NCBI RefSeq assembly: GCF_036417845.1
Contig: NW_027118693.1
Location: 5,585,510-5,649,509, forward strand
Length of the DNA: 64,000 bases
Source of the DNA: Apteryx mantelli
Lineage: Eukaryota; Chordata; Aves; Apterygiformes; Apterygidae
Direction of reading: 5' to 3'
Shown here: positions 23,201-33,778 of the stretch, in pieces
Position numbering within the stretch: position 1 is the stretch's first letter
Layout: every line of letters begins with the position of its first letter
Position numbers and translations under genes: made by a program
The notes under the pieces: generated by a model
Database searches by the model: none
What the model saw: only the letters and a program-made list of their open reading frames with translations
Told to the model about the DNA's origin: nothing

Positions 23201-26200
23201 CCCTCGTCCGTGGGGGTGGGGGGGGGGGGGCAGGAAGCCTGGGTGCCTTGGATGCCCCCGGACGCCTGGGCCCCTTGTGCATGGGGCCATCGGGGGCCCA
23301 GGCGTCCGGCTGCCCCCCCACCCCATGGAAAAGGGGCCCAGGCGTCCGAGGGGCCCAGGCGTCCGGGCGGCTCCACCCAACGCAACCCTCTCGCTCTGTG
23401 TCGGGAGGGCCCAGGCATCCGAGGGGCCCAGGCGTCCGGGGGAACCTTGGGGTCAGTGTGTGTGTGGGGGGGGGGGTGCTGGACACCTGGGTCCCCCCGG
23501 ACGCCTGGGCCCCTCGGACGCCTGGACCCCTCCAATGCCTCTGCTGCCTCTGCTGCCCCCGGACGCCTGGGCCCCTTGGACATGGGGCGGGGGGAGCCCG
23601 GACGCCTGGGCCCCTCGGACGCCTGGGCCCCTCCTGCACCAGGGAAGGGGTTGGGCTGGGCAGAGACGCCAGGACGCCTGGGCCCCCTGAATGCCCGGGT
23701 CTCCAGGACGCCTGCCCCCCCCCCGGATGCCTGGGCCCGTTCCCAGCCTGGACGCCTGGGCCCCTCCTGGACGCCTGGGCCCCTTTTCCATGGGGTGGGG
23801 GGGGCAGCCGGACGCCTGGGCCCCCGATGGCCCCATGCACAAGGGGCCCAGGCGTCCAGGGGGAGGGGGCATCCGAGGGGCCCAGGCGTCCGGGGCTTCT
23901 CCCTCACCCTGTGCACAAGGGGCCCAGGCGTCCGGGCGCCCCCGTGTGGCCACCTCTCCTCACTGCCCAGAGGGCCCAGGCATCCGGGAGGGGCCCAGGC
24001 GTCCTGGAGACCCGGGCATTCAGGGGGCCCAGGCGTCCTGGCGTCTCTGCCCAGCCCAACCCCTTCCCTGGTGCAGGAGGGGCCCAGGCGTCCGAGGGGC
24101 CCAGGCGTCCGAGCCCCCCCCCCCAGCCGCCTCCCCCTCAGCGCGTGGACGCGGCACCCAGGCAATGGAGGGGCCCAGGCGTCCGGGTGCCCCCCAAGCC
24201 GCCCCCCCCTTCACCCCGTGTCCGAGGGGCCCAGGCGTCCGAGGGGCCCAGGCGTCCAGGGGCTCCCCCAGGCGCTGCCCCTGCTACGGAGGGCCCAGGC
24301 GTCCGGGTGCCCCTCGGCGTCCCCCTCCCCACCCATGCAGGAGGGGCCCAGGTGTCCGAGGGGCCCAGGCGTCCGAGGGGCCCAGGCGTCCGGCAGCATT
24401 CGAGGCACAGAGGCACCGAGGGGCCCAGGCGTCCGGGGGCATCAGAGGCAGCAGAGGCATTGGAGGGGCCCAGGCGTCCAAGGGGCCCAGGCATCCGGGG
24501 GGGCCCAGGCGTCCGGGTGTCGCTCCCGGCTGATCCTCCTCCCCCTCCTGGCCGAGGGGCCCAGGCGTCCGGGCGGCCCCTGCAGCCCCCTCTGGCCCCC
24601 CCCTCCCCGTGCACAGGGGGCCCAGGCGTCCGGGGGAACCTTGGGGTCAGTGGGGGGGGGGGTGCTGGACACCTGGGCCCCCCCGGACGCCTGGGCCCCT
24701 CGGACGCCTGGGCCCCTCTGCTGCCTCTGATGCCCCCGGACGCCTGGGCCCCTCGGTGCCTCTGTGCCTCAAATGCTGCCGGACGTCTGGGCCCCTCGGA
24801 CGCCTGGGCCCCTCCTGCATGGGGGGGGGAGGGGGGCACCGAGGGGCACCCGGGTGCCTGGGCCCTCCGTAGCAGGGGCAGCGCCTGGGGGAGCCCCCGG
24901 ACGCCTGGGCCCCCTGGACACGGGGTGAAGGGGGGGGTGGCTTGGGGGGCACCCGGATGCCTGGGCCCCCCGAATGCCTGTGGCGCCCGGACGCCTGGGC
25001 CCCTCCATTGCCTGGGTGCCGCGTCCATGCGCTGAGGGGGAGGCGGCTGGGGGGGGGCTCGGACGCCTGGGCCCCTCGGACAATAGGGTCCCCCGGACGC
25101 CTGGGCCCTCTCTACACGAGGGGAGGTCGGGGGCTGGGGATGCACTCGGACGCCTGGGCCCCTCGTCCGTGGGGGTGGGGGGTGGGGCAGGAAGCCTGGG
25201 TGCCTTGGATGCCCCCCAGACACCTGGGCCCCCCCGCCCGGACGCCTGGGCCCTCTGGGCAGTGAGGAGAGGTGGCCACACGGGGGCGCCCGGACGCCTG
25301 GGCCCCTTGTGCACAGGGTGAGGGAGAAGCCCCGGACGCCTGGGCCCCTCGGATGCCCCCCCCCCCCCCGGACGCCTGGGCCCCTTGTGCATGGGGCCAT
25401 CGGGGGCCCAGGCGTCCGGCTGCCCCCCCACCCCATGGAAAAGGGGCCCAGGCGTCCGAGGGGCCCAGGCGTCCGGGGAACCCCCAACCAACACCCCTCC
25501 CCCCTGCATACAGGGCCAAGGCGCCTCCTATGGATCCCCCCCCCCGGACGCCTGGGCCCCCTGGACGGGGGGGGGGGTGCGGGGTCCCGAGCTGGGATTT
25601 CCCGGACTCCTGGGCCCCTCAGAGAACTGGGTCCCTCCCGGACGCCTGGGCCCCCCGGATGCTGGGGGGGGGGGGGGGGAGGGGAGCTGTTCGGGGGGGC
25701 TCCTCGGACACCTGGGCCCTCCGTAGCGGGGGGAGGGGGTCGGTGGCGCCCAGACGCCTGGGCCCCTCGGACACCTGGGCCCCTTTTCCATGGAGTGGGG
25801 GGGCAGCCGGACGCCTGGGCCCCCGATGGCCCCATGCACAAGGGGCCCAGGCGTCCGGGGGGAGGGGGCATCCGAGGGGCCCAGGCGTCCGGGGCTTCTC
25901 CCTCACCCTGTGCACAAGGGGCCCAGGCGTCCGGGCGCCCCCGTGTGGCCACCTCTCCTCACTGCCCAGAGGGCCCAGGCGTCCGGGCGGGGGGCGCCCA
26001 GGCATCCGGGTGTCGCTCCCGGCTGATCCTCCTCCCCCTCCTGGCCGAGGGGCCCAGGCGTCCGGGCGGCCCCTGCAGCCCCCTCTGGCCCCCCCCTCCC
26101 CGTGCACAGGGGGCCCAGGCGTCCGAGGGGCCCAGGCGTCCGGAGGAACCTTGGGGTCAGTGTGTGTGGGGGGGGGGGTGCTGGACACCTGGGCCCCCCC

Positions 26201-29200
26201 GGACACCTGGGCCCCCCGGACGCCTGGGCCCCTCCAATGCCTCTGATGCCCCGGATGCCTGGGCCCCTTGGACATGGGGCGGGGGGAGCCCGGACGCCTG
26301 GGCCCCTCGGACGCCTGGACCCCTCCAATGCCTCTGCTGCCCCCGGACGCCTGGGCCCCTTGGACATGGGGCGGGGGGAGCCCGGACGCCTGGGCCCCTC
26401 GGTGCCTCTGTGCCTCGAATGCTGCCGGACGCCTGGGCCCCTCGGACGCCTGGGCCCCTCCTGCACCAGGGAAGGGGTTGGGCTGGGCAGAGACGCCAGG
26501 ACGCCTGGGCCCCCTGAATGCCCGGGTCTCCAGGACGCCTGGGCCCCTCCCGGATGCCTGGGCCCCTCGGACGCCTGGGCCCTCTGGGCAGTGAGGAGAG
26601 GTGGCCACACGGGGGCACCCGGACGCCTGGGCCCCTCGGATGCCTGGGCCCTCTGTAGACAGGGTGGGGGGAGTTGGGCGCATGGGGGCGCCCGGACGCC
26701 TGGGCCCCTCCGTAGCCGAGGGGAGGGGTCGTGCGGGGTCCCGGACGCCTGGGCCCCTGCGTGCAGGGGGGGGAGGGGTGTCGGTTGGGGGGTTCCCCGG
26801 ACGCCTGGGCCCCTCGCAGCAAAGGGTGGGAAGGTTTAGTCAGGTGGGAGCAGGGGGCCCAGGCGTGAAGGGGCATCCGAGGGGCCCAGGCATCCGGGGA
26901 ACCCCCAACCGACACCCCCTACCCCCCCTGCATACAGGGGCCCAGGCGTCCGGGCGCCCCCATGTGCCCAACCCCCCCCACGCAGTCTACAGAGGGCCCA
27001 GGCGTCCGAGGGGCCCAGGCGTCCGGGCGCCCCCGTGTGGCCACCTCTCCTCACTGCACAGAGGACCCAGGTGACCGAGGGGCCCAGGCATCCGAGGGGC
27101 CCAGGCGTCCAGGAGGGGCCCAGGTGTCCGGGGCGGGAAGGGGCCCAGGCATCCGGGAGGGGCCCAGGCGTCCTGGAGACCCGGGCATTCAGGGGGCCCA
27201 GGCGTCCTGGCGTCTCTGCCCAGCCCAACCCCTTCCCTGGTGCAGGAGGGGCCCAGGCGTCCGAGGGGCCCAGGCGTCCGAGCCCCCCCCCCCCGCAGCC
27301 GCCTCCCCCTCAGCGCGTGGACGCGGCACCCAGGCAATGGAGGGGCCCAGGCGTCCGGGCGCCACAGGCATTCGGGGGGCCCAGGCGTCCGGGTGCCCCC
27401 CAAGCAGCCCCCCCCTTCACCCCGTGTCCGAGGGGCCCAGGCATCCGGCAGCATTCGAGGCACAGAGGCATCGAGGGGCCCAGGCGTCCGGGCTCCCCCC
27501 CGCCCCATGTCCAAGGGGCCCAGGCGTCCGGGGCCATCAGAGGCAGCAGAGGCATTGGAGGGGCCCAGGTGTCCGAGGGGCCCAGGCGTCCAGCAGCATT
27601 CGAGGCACAGAGGCACCGAGGGGCCCAGGCGTCCGGGCTCCCCCCGCCCCATGTCCAAGGGGCCCAGGCGTCCGGGGCCATCAGAGGCAGCAGAGGCATT
27701 GGAGGGGCCCAGGTGTCCGAGGGGCCCAGGCATCCAGCCCCCACCCCCAGTCGCCATCACCCCTCACCCTGCACGCGAGGGGCCCAGGCGTCCGGGCGGC
27801 TCCAGCCAACCAAACCTTCTCGCCCAGTGCCGGGAGGGCCCAGGCGTCCGAGGGACCCAGGACTCTGCGGGGACCCAGGCGTCCGGGGGGGGGGAGGGAT
27901 CCATAGGGGGCCCAGGCGTCCGGGGGGCATCCAAGGCACCCAGGCTTCCTGCCCCACCCCCCACCCCCACGGACGAGGGGCCCAGGCGTCCGAGTGCGTC
28001 CCCAGCCCCCGACCTCCCCTCGTGTAGAGAGGGCCCAGGCGTCCGGGGGACCCTATTGTCCGAGGGGCCCAGGCCTCCGTGGGGGGGGGGGGGGTGAGGC
28101 TTTGGGGTCTGTTTGGGGAGGGGGTGCCCGGACGCCTGGGCCCCCCGGACGCCTGGGCCCCCTGTGCAGGGGTGGGGAGGGGGGTTCGGTTCAGGATGAG
28201 CCGGACGCCTGGGCCCCTCGTACAGGGTGGGGTGGGGGGGTGTCGCCCGGACACCTGGGCCCCTCGGACGCCTGGGCCCCTCCAATGCCTCTGCTGCCTC
28301 TGATGCCCCCGGACGCCTGGGCCCCTCGGATGCCCCCTCCCCCCGGACGCCTGGGCCCCTTGTGCATGGGGCCATCGGGGGCCCAGGCGTCCGGCTGCCC
28401 CCCCACTCCATGGAAAAGGGGCCCAGGTGTCCGAGGGGCCCAGGTGTCCGGGCGTCGCTCCCAGCCGACCCTCCTCCCCCTCCTCTCCAAGGGGCCCAGG
28501 CGTCCGGGGCCATCGGGGGGGCCCAGGCGTCCGGCCCCACCCCCAGTAGCCATCTCCCCTCACCCTGCACACAAGGGGCCCAGGCGTCCGGGCAGCTCCA
28601 CCCAACCAAACCCTCTCACTCTGTGTCGGGAGGGCCCAGGCATCCGGGTGCCCCTGCAGCCCACCCCCTCCCTGCGTGTCCAGGGGGCCCAGGCGTCCGA
28701 GGGGCCCAGGCGTCCAGGGGCTCCCCCAGGCGCTGCCTGGGCCCTCCGTAGCAGGGGCAGCGCCTGGGGGAGCCCCCGGACGCCTGGGCCCCTCGGACGC
28801 CTGGGCCCCTCCTGCACCAGGGAAGGGGTTGGGCTGGGCAGAGACACCAGGACGCCTGGGCCCCCTGAATGCCTGGGCCCCTTCCCGCCCCGGACGCCTG
28901 GGCCCCTTTTCCATGGGGTGGGGGGGCAGCCGGACGCCTGGGCCCCCGATGGCCCCATGCACAAGGGGCCCAGGCGTCCGGGGGGGGGGGGGGCATCCGA
29001 GGGGCCCAGGCGTCCCAGCCCTCCCCCCCAGCCGCCTCCCCCTCAGCGCGTGGACGCGGCACCCAGGCAATGGAGGGGCCCAGGCGTCCGGGTGCCCCCC
29101 AAGCCGCCCCCCCCTTCACCCCGTGTCCGAGGGGCCCAGGCGTCCGAGGGGCCCAGGCGTCCGGGGGCTCCCCCAGGCGCTGCCCCTGCTACGGAGGGCC

Positions 29201-32200
29201 CAGGCGTCCGGGTGCCCCTCGGCGTCCCCCTCCCCACCCATGCAGGAGGGGCCCAGGCGTCCGAGGGGCCCAGGCGTCCGGGTGCCCCCCAAGCCGCCCC
29301 CCCCCTTCATCCCGTGTCCGAGGGGCCCAGGCGTCCAGCACTGAGGGGCCCAGGCGTCCGGGGGCAGCAGAGGCAGCAGAGGCATTGGAGGGGCCCAGGC
29401 GTCCGGGGACATTGGGGAGACCCAGGCATCCGAGGGGCCCAGGCGTCCGGGGAACCCCCCAACCGACACCCCTCCCCCCCCTGCACACAGGGGCCCAGGC
29501 GTCCGGGACCCCGCACGACCCCTCCCCTCGGCTACGGAGGGGCCCAGGCGTCCGGGCGCCCCCATGCGCCCAACTCCCCCCACCCTGTCTACAGAGGGCC
29601 CAGGCGTCTGAGGGGCCCAGGCGTCCGGGGGCTCCCCCAGGTGCTGCCCCTGCTACGGAGGGCCCAGGCGTCCGGGTGCCCCTCGGCGCCCCCCTTCCCA
29701 CCCATGCAGGAGGGGCCCAGGCGTCCAAGGGGCCCAGGCATCCGGGGGGGCCCAGGAGTCCGGGTGTCGCTCCCGGCTGATCCTCCTCCCCCTCCTGGCC
29801 GAGGGGCCCAGGCGTCCGGGCGGCCCCTGCAGCCCCCTCTGGCCCCCCCCTCCCCGTGCACAGGGGGCCCAGGCGTCCGGGGGAACCTTGGGGTCAGTGG
29901 GGGGGGGGTGCTGGACACCTGGGCCTCCCCGGACGCCTGGGCCCCTCGGACGCCTGGGCCCCTCTGCTGCCTCTGATGCCCCCGGACGCCTGGGCCCCTC
30001 GGTGCCACTGTGCCTCAAATGCTGCCGGACGTCTGGGCCCCTCGGACGCCTGGGCCCCTCCTGCATGGGGGGGGGAGGGGGGCGCCGAGGGGCACCCGGA
30101 TGCCTGGGCCCTCCGTAGCAGGGGCAGCGCCTGGGGGAGCCCCCGGACGCCTGGGCCCCCTGGACACGGGGTGAAGGGGGGGGCTGCTTGGGGGGCACCC
30201 GGACGCCTGGGCCCCCCGAATGCCTGTGGCGCCCGGACGCCTGGGCCCCTCCATTGCCTGGGTGCCGCGTCCACGCGCTGAGGGGGAGGCGGCTGGGGGG
30301 GGGCTCGGACGCCTGGGCCCCTCGGACAATAGGGTCCCCCGGACGCCTGGGCCCTCTCTACACGAGGGGAGGTCGGGGGCTGGGGACGCACTCAGACGCC
30401 TGGGCCCCTCGTCCGTGGGGGTGGGGGGTGGGGCAGGAAGCCTGGGTGCCTTGGATGCCCCCCGGACGCCTGGGCCCCCCCCGCCCGGACGCCTGGGCCC
30501 TCTGGGCAGTGAGGAGAGGTGGCCACACGGGGGCGCCCGGACGCCTGGGCCCCTTGTGCACAGGGTGAGGGAGAAGCCCCGGACGCCTGGGCCCCTCGGA
30601 TGCCCCCCCCCCCCGGACGCCTGGGCCCCTTGTGCACAGGGTGAGGGAGAAGCCCCGGACGCCTGGGCCCCTCGGATGCCCCCCCCCCCCCGGACGCCTG
30701 GGCCCCTTGTGCATGGGGCCATCGGGGGCCCAGGCGTCCGGCTGCCCCCCCACCCCATGGAAAAGGGGCCCAGGCGTCCGAGGGGCCCAGGCGTCCGGGG
30801 AACCCCCAACCAACACCCCTCCCCCCTGCATACAGGGCCAAGGCGCCTCCTATGGATCCCCCCCCCCCGGACGCCTGGGCCCCCTGGACGGGGGGGGGGG
30901 TGCGGGGTCCCGAGCTGGGATTTCCCGGACTCCTGGGCCCCTCAGAGAACTGGGTCCCTCCCGGACGCCTGGGCCCCCCGGATGCTGGGGGGGGGGGGGA
31001 GGGGAGCTGTTCGGGGGGCTCCTCGGACACCTGGGCCCTCCGTAGCGGGGGGAGGGGGTCGGTGGCGCCCAGACGCCTGGGCCCCTCAGACACCTGGGCC
31101 CCTTTTCCATGGGGTGGGGGGGCAGCCGGACGCCTGGGCCCCCGATGGCCCCATGCACAAGGGGCCCAGGCGTCCGGGGGGAGGGGGCATCCGAGGGGCC
31201 CAGGCGTCCGGGGCTTCTCCCTCACCCTGTGCGCAAGGGGCCCAGGCGTCCGGGCGCCCCCATGTTCCCATCTCCCCCACCCTGGCTATAAAGGGCCCAG
31301 GCGTCCGGGGGGAGGGGGCATCCGAGGGGCCCAGGCGTCCGGGGCTTCTCCCTCACCCTGGGCACAAGGGGCCCAGGCGTCCGGGCGCCCCCGTGTGGCC
31401 ACCTCTCCTCACTGCCCAGAGGGCCCAGGCATCCGGGCGGGGGGGGCCCAGGCATCCGGGTGTCGCTCCCGGCTGATCCTCCTCCCCCTCCTGGCCGAGG
31501 GGCCCAGGCGTCCGGGCGGCCCCTGCAGCCCCCTCTGGCCCCCCCCTCCCCGTGCACAGGGGGCCCAGGCGTCCGAGGGGCCCAGGCGTCCGGAGGAACC
31601 TTGGGGTCAGTGTGTGTGGGGGGGGGGGTGCTGGACACCTGGGCCCCCCCAGACGCCTGGGCCCCCCGGACGCCTGGGCCCCTCCAATGCCTCTGATGCC
31701 CCGGATGCCTGGGCCCCTTGGACATGGGGCGGGGGGAGCCCGGACGCCTGGGCCCCTCGGTGCCTCTGTGCCTCGAATGCTGCCGGACGCCTGGGCCCCT
31801 CGGACACCTGGGCCCCTCCTGCATGGGTGGGAAGGGGGGCGCCGAGGGGCACCCGGACGCCTGGGCCCTCCGTAGCAGGGGCAGCACCTGGGGGAGCCCC
31901 CGGACGCCTGGGCCCCTCAGACGCCTGGGCCCTCTGTAGACAGGGTGGGGGGTGTTGGGCGCATGGGGGCGCCCGGACGCCTGGGCCCCTCCGTAGCCGA
32001 GGGGAGGGGTCGTGCGGGGTCCCGGACGCCTGGGCCCCTGTGTGCGGGGGGGGGAGGGGTGTCGGTTGGGGGGTTCCCCGGACACCTGGGCCCCTCGGAT
32101 GCCTGGGTCTCCCCAATGTCCCCGGACGCCTGGGCCCCTCCTACCCGAGGGGAGGGCTCAGCTGTTGGGGGGGGCCCTGAGGCTCATCTAAGGGGCCCAG

Positions 32201-32670
32201 GTGTCCGAGGGGCCCAGGCGTCCGGGCGACACCCCCCACCCCTCCCTGTACGAGGGGCCCAGGCGTCCGGCTCATCCTGAACCGAACCCCCCTCCCCACC
32301 CCCGCACAGGGGGCCCAGGTGTCCGAGGGGCCCAGGCGTCCAGGCGTCGCTCCCAGCCGACCCTCCTCCCCCTCCTCTCCGAGGGGCCCAGGCGTCCGGC
32401 CCCCACCCCCAGTCGCCATCTCCCCTCACCCTGCACGCAAGGGGCCCAGGCGTCCGGGGGGGGATCCATAGGGGACACAGGTGTCCGGGGGGGGGGAACC
32501 ATAGGGGGCCCAGGCATCCGGGGGGGGGATCCATAGGGGACACAGGTGTCCGGGGGGGGGGAACCATAGGGGGCCCAGGCATCCGGGGGGGGATCCATAG
32601 GGGACACAGGCGTCCAGGGGGACCTTGGGGTCACTTTGGGGGGGGTGGAGCCCGGACGCCTGGGCCCCTC
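20285..32670. repeat. 12.4-kb bidirectional minisatellite, core GGGGCCCAGGCGTCCG
   Basis: Hundreds of copies of one 16-18-base core are separated by 0 to about 60 bases of recurring spacer. The core occurs as GGGGCCCAGGCGTCCG (orientation A) or its complement (orientation B), in blocks. Approximate blocks: A 20,285-20,460; B 20,500-20,895; A to 21,300; B 21,340-21,570; A to 21,655; B 21,700-22,130; A 22,158-22,890; B 22,920-23,275; A to 23,450; B to 23,820; A to 24,630; B to 25,395; A to 25,480; B to 25,830; A to 26,145; B to 26,815; A to 28,075; B to 28,370; A to 28,735; B to 28,950; A to 29,880; B to 30,720; A to 30,800; B to 31,140; A to 31,600; B to 32,140; A to 32,585; B at 32,651. Spacers such as AGTGAGGAGAGGTGGCCACA recur many times. 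Very long open frames (up to 897 codons) are composition artefacts. Confidence 0.95.
32455..32630 (+). repeat. About 64-bp sub-repeat at the array edge
   Basis: GGATCCATAGGGG recurs at about 32,463, 32,528 and 32,591. Each unit joins GGGACACAGGTGTCCGG to GGGCCCAGGCATCCGG, a local amplification of a variant of the main core. Confidence 0.8.
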
Positions 32671-32689
32671 CCCATCGCCTTGGCTACCC

Positions 32690-32850
32690 GGCCTTGGGTG
32701 GGGCAGCCGGCACGGACCCGCCCCCTCCTCGCCGAGCGCCGCCTCCTCATTGGCTGCGGGGAGGAGGCGGGATGAGAGCGTGGCGCTCATTGGCTGCCGC
32801 GGCGCCAGGACCGCGCGGCCACGCCCCCCCGGGTGAGGGGGGTGGGTTGG
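32690..32850. promoter_or_regulatory. Candidate CpG promoter: GC boxes and duplicated CCAAT element
   Basis: The 12-base element CTCATTGGCTGC occurs twice, at 32746-32757 and 32786-32797, exactly 40 bases apart, among CCGCCCC and GAGGCGGGA GC-box words and dense CpGs. An ATG at about 32,772 on the plus strand opens a short arginine/alanine-rich frame (MRAWRSLAAAAPGPRG) ending near a GTGAGG donor-like site at about 32,832. No known gene could be attached. The neighbour expected beyond PPP5C in mammals (CCDC8) was not recognised. Confidence 0.45.
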
Positions 32851-32969
32851 GGCAGCCCGGGGGTCACGTGGTGCAGGGGCCCCGCCCCCCGACGATGTGG
32901 GCGGGCCTTCCGCGGGGCGGCCAGCAGGCCCCGCCCCCCAGGGCAACGGCCACCTGCCGCCGTCCCCCC

Positions 32970-33335
32970 TCCCCGTAGCAACAGTGGGTCGCTACGGCAG
33001 CAGTGACGTGGCACCACGGCCAAGGGGTGGGTCAGCTGGTCGCTATGGCAACAGTGACGTGGCGCCACGGCCGGGGCAGCAGGTCGCTACGGCAAGTCAC
33101 GTGACCCCACGGCCAGGGGGTGGGTCAGCGGGTCGCCACGGCAACTGTGATGTGCTCTCACGACCGGGGCAGCAGGTCGCCACGGCAACAGTCACGTGAC
33201 CTCACGGCCAGGGGTGGGGCAGCAGGTCGCCACGGCAACAGTGACGTGGCCTCACGGCCGGGGCAGCGGGTCGCCACGGCAACGGTCACGTGACCCCACG
33301 GCCGGGTCAGCGCGTCGCCCCAGCAACGCCGAGGC
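32970..33335 (+). promoter_or_regulatory. Tandem array of nine RFX X-box modules with CRE/E-box sites
   Basis: A 43-52-base unit is repeated about nine times. Each copy has an X-box-like half-palindrome pair such as GTCGCCACGGCAAC (33,176; 33,228; 33,271) or GTCGCTATGGCAAC (33,031), fitting GTNRCC-N2-RGYAAC as bound by RFX proteins. Directly after it comes AGTGACGTGG (CRE-like) or AGTCACGTGACC (CACGTG E-box), then a spacer with CACGGCC and GGGGCAGCA or GGGTCAGCG. Copies 1, 2 and 9 are diverged. Binding is inferred from motifs only. Confidence 0.6.
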
Positions 33336-33386
33336 CGCGGCAGCTCCATGGCAACGGGGGACCCCCCCCGTCGCCCCCCCCCCTCC

Positions 33387-33402
33387 CGGACGCCTGGGCC
33401 CC
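33387..33402 (-). repeat. Solo copy of the great-array core, 3' of PPP5C
   Basis: CGGACGCCTGGGCCCC is a perfect orientation-B core, separated from the array by about 720 bases and lying just past the PPP5C poly(A) signal. Confidence 0.85.
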
Positions 33403-33424
33403 CCGCAAAGCTTCCAATAATTAC

Positions 33425-33430
33425 TTTATT
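33425..33430 (-). terminator. PPP5C polyadenylation signal AATAAA
   Basis: TTTATT on the plus strand gives AATAAA on the minus strand, 349 bases past the PPP5C stop codon. It sits in a short AT-rich island (33,415-33,455) that is otherwise foreign to the region. The 3' UTR would run from 33,778 to about 33,405. Confidence 0.75.
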
Positions 33431-33778
33431 TTAACATCTTTTAATTACAGACAGTAAAAGGGGGGGGGGGCGGCGGGAGGGGGGGGGGCAACCCCTGAGC
33501 GTCCACCCCCGAAACGGCCCCCCCCCCGCCCCCACCCCCCACACCGTGTCGGGGGGGGGGAGGGGCGGCTCCAGCAGGGCCCCCCCCGCCCCCCCTCACC
33601 CCCCCCAGGGTGCTGCCGCCACCCCAGCACCGGGTGTGGGTGTGTGTGTGTGTGGGGGGGGAATAAATACAATGCGGCGGCGTAAAAGCCCCCCACTCCC
33701 CCCCCCCCCGCGTGGGGGGCGCCGCCCCCCCCCTGCGTGGGAGGGGGGGGAGCCGTGGGGTGGTGGTGGGGGGGGGGG

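Noticed and set aside
22342-25035. 897-codon open frame and dozens of other long frames in the minisatellite
   Set aside because: They are all built from the repeated core (GPRRPG or DAWAPRTPG strings), are open in most frames on both strands, and have no unique sequence or splice pattern; repetition without stop words explains them.
33661-33667. AATAAAT on the plus strand near the end of PPP5C
   Set aside because: It is on the wrong strand for PPP5C; the AATAAA at 33425-33430 on the minus strand fits.
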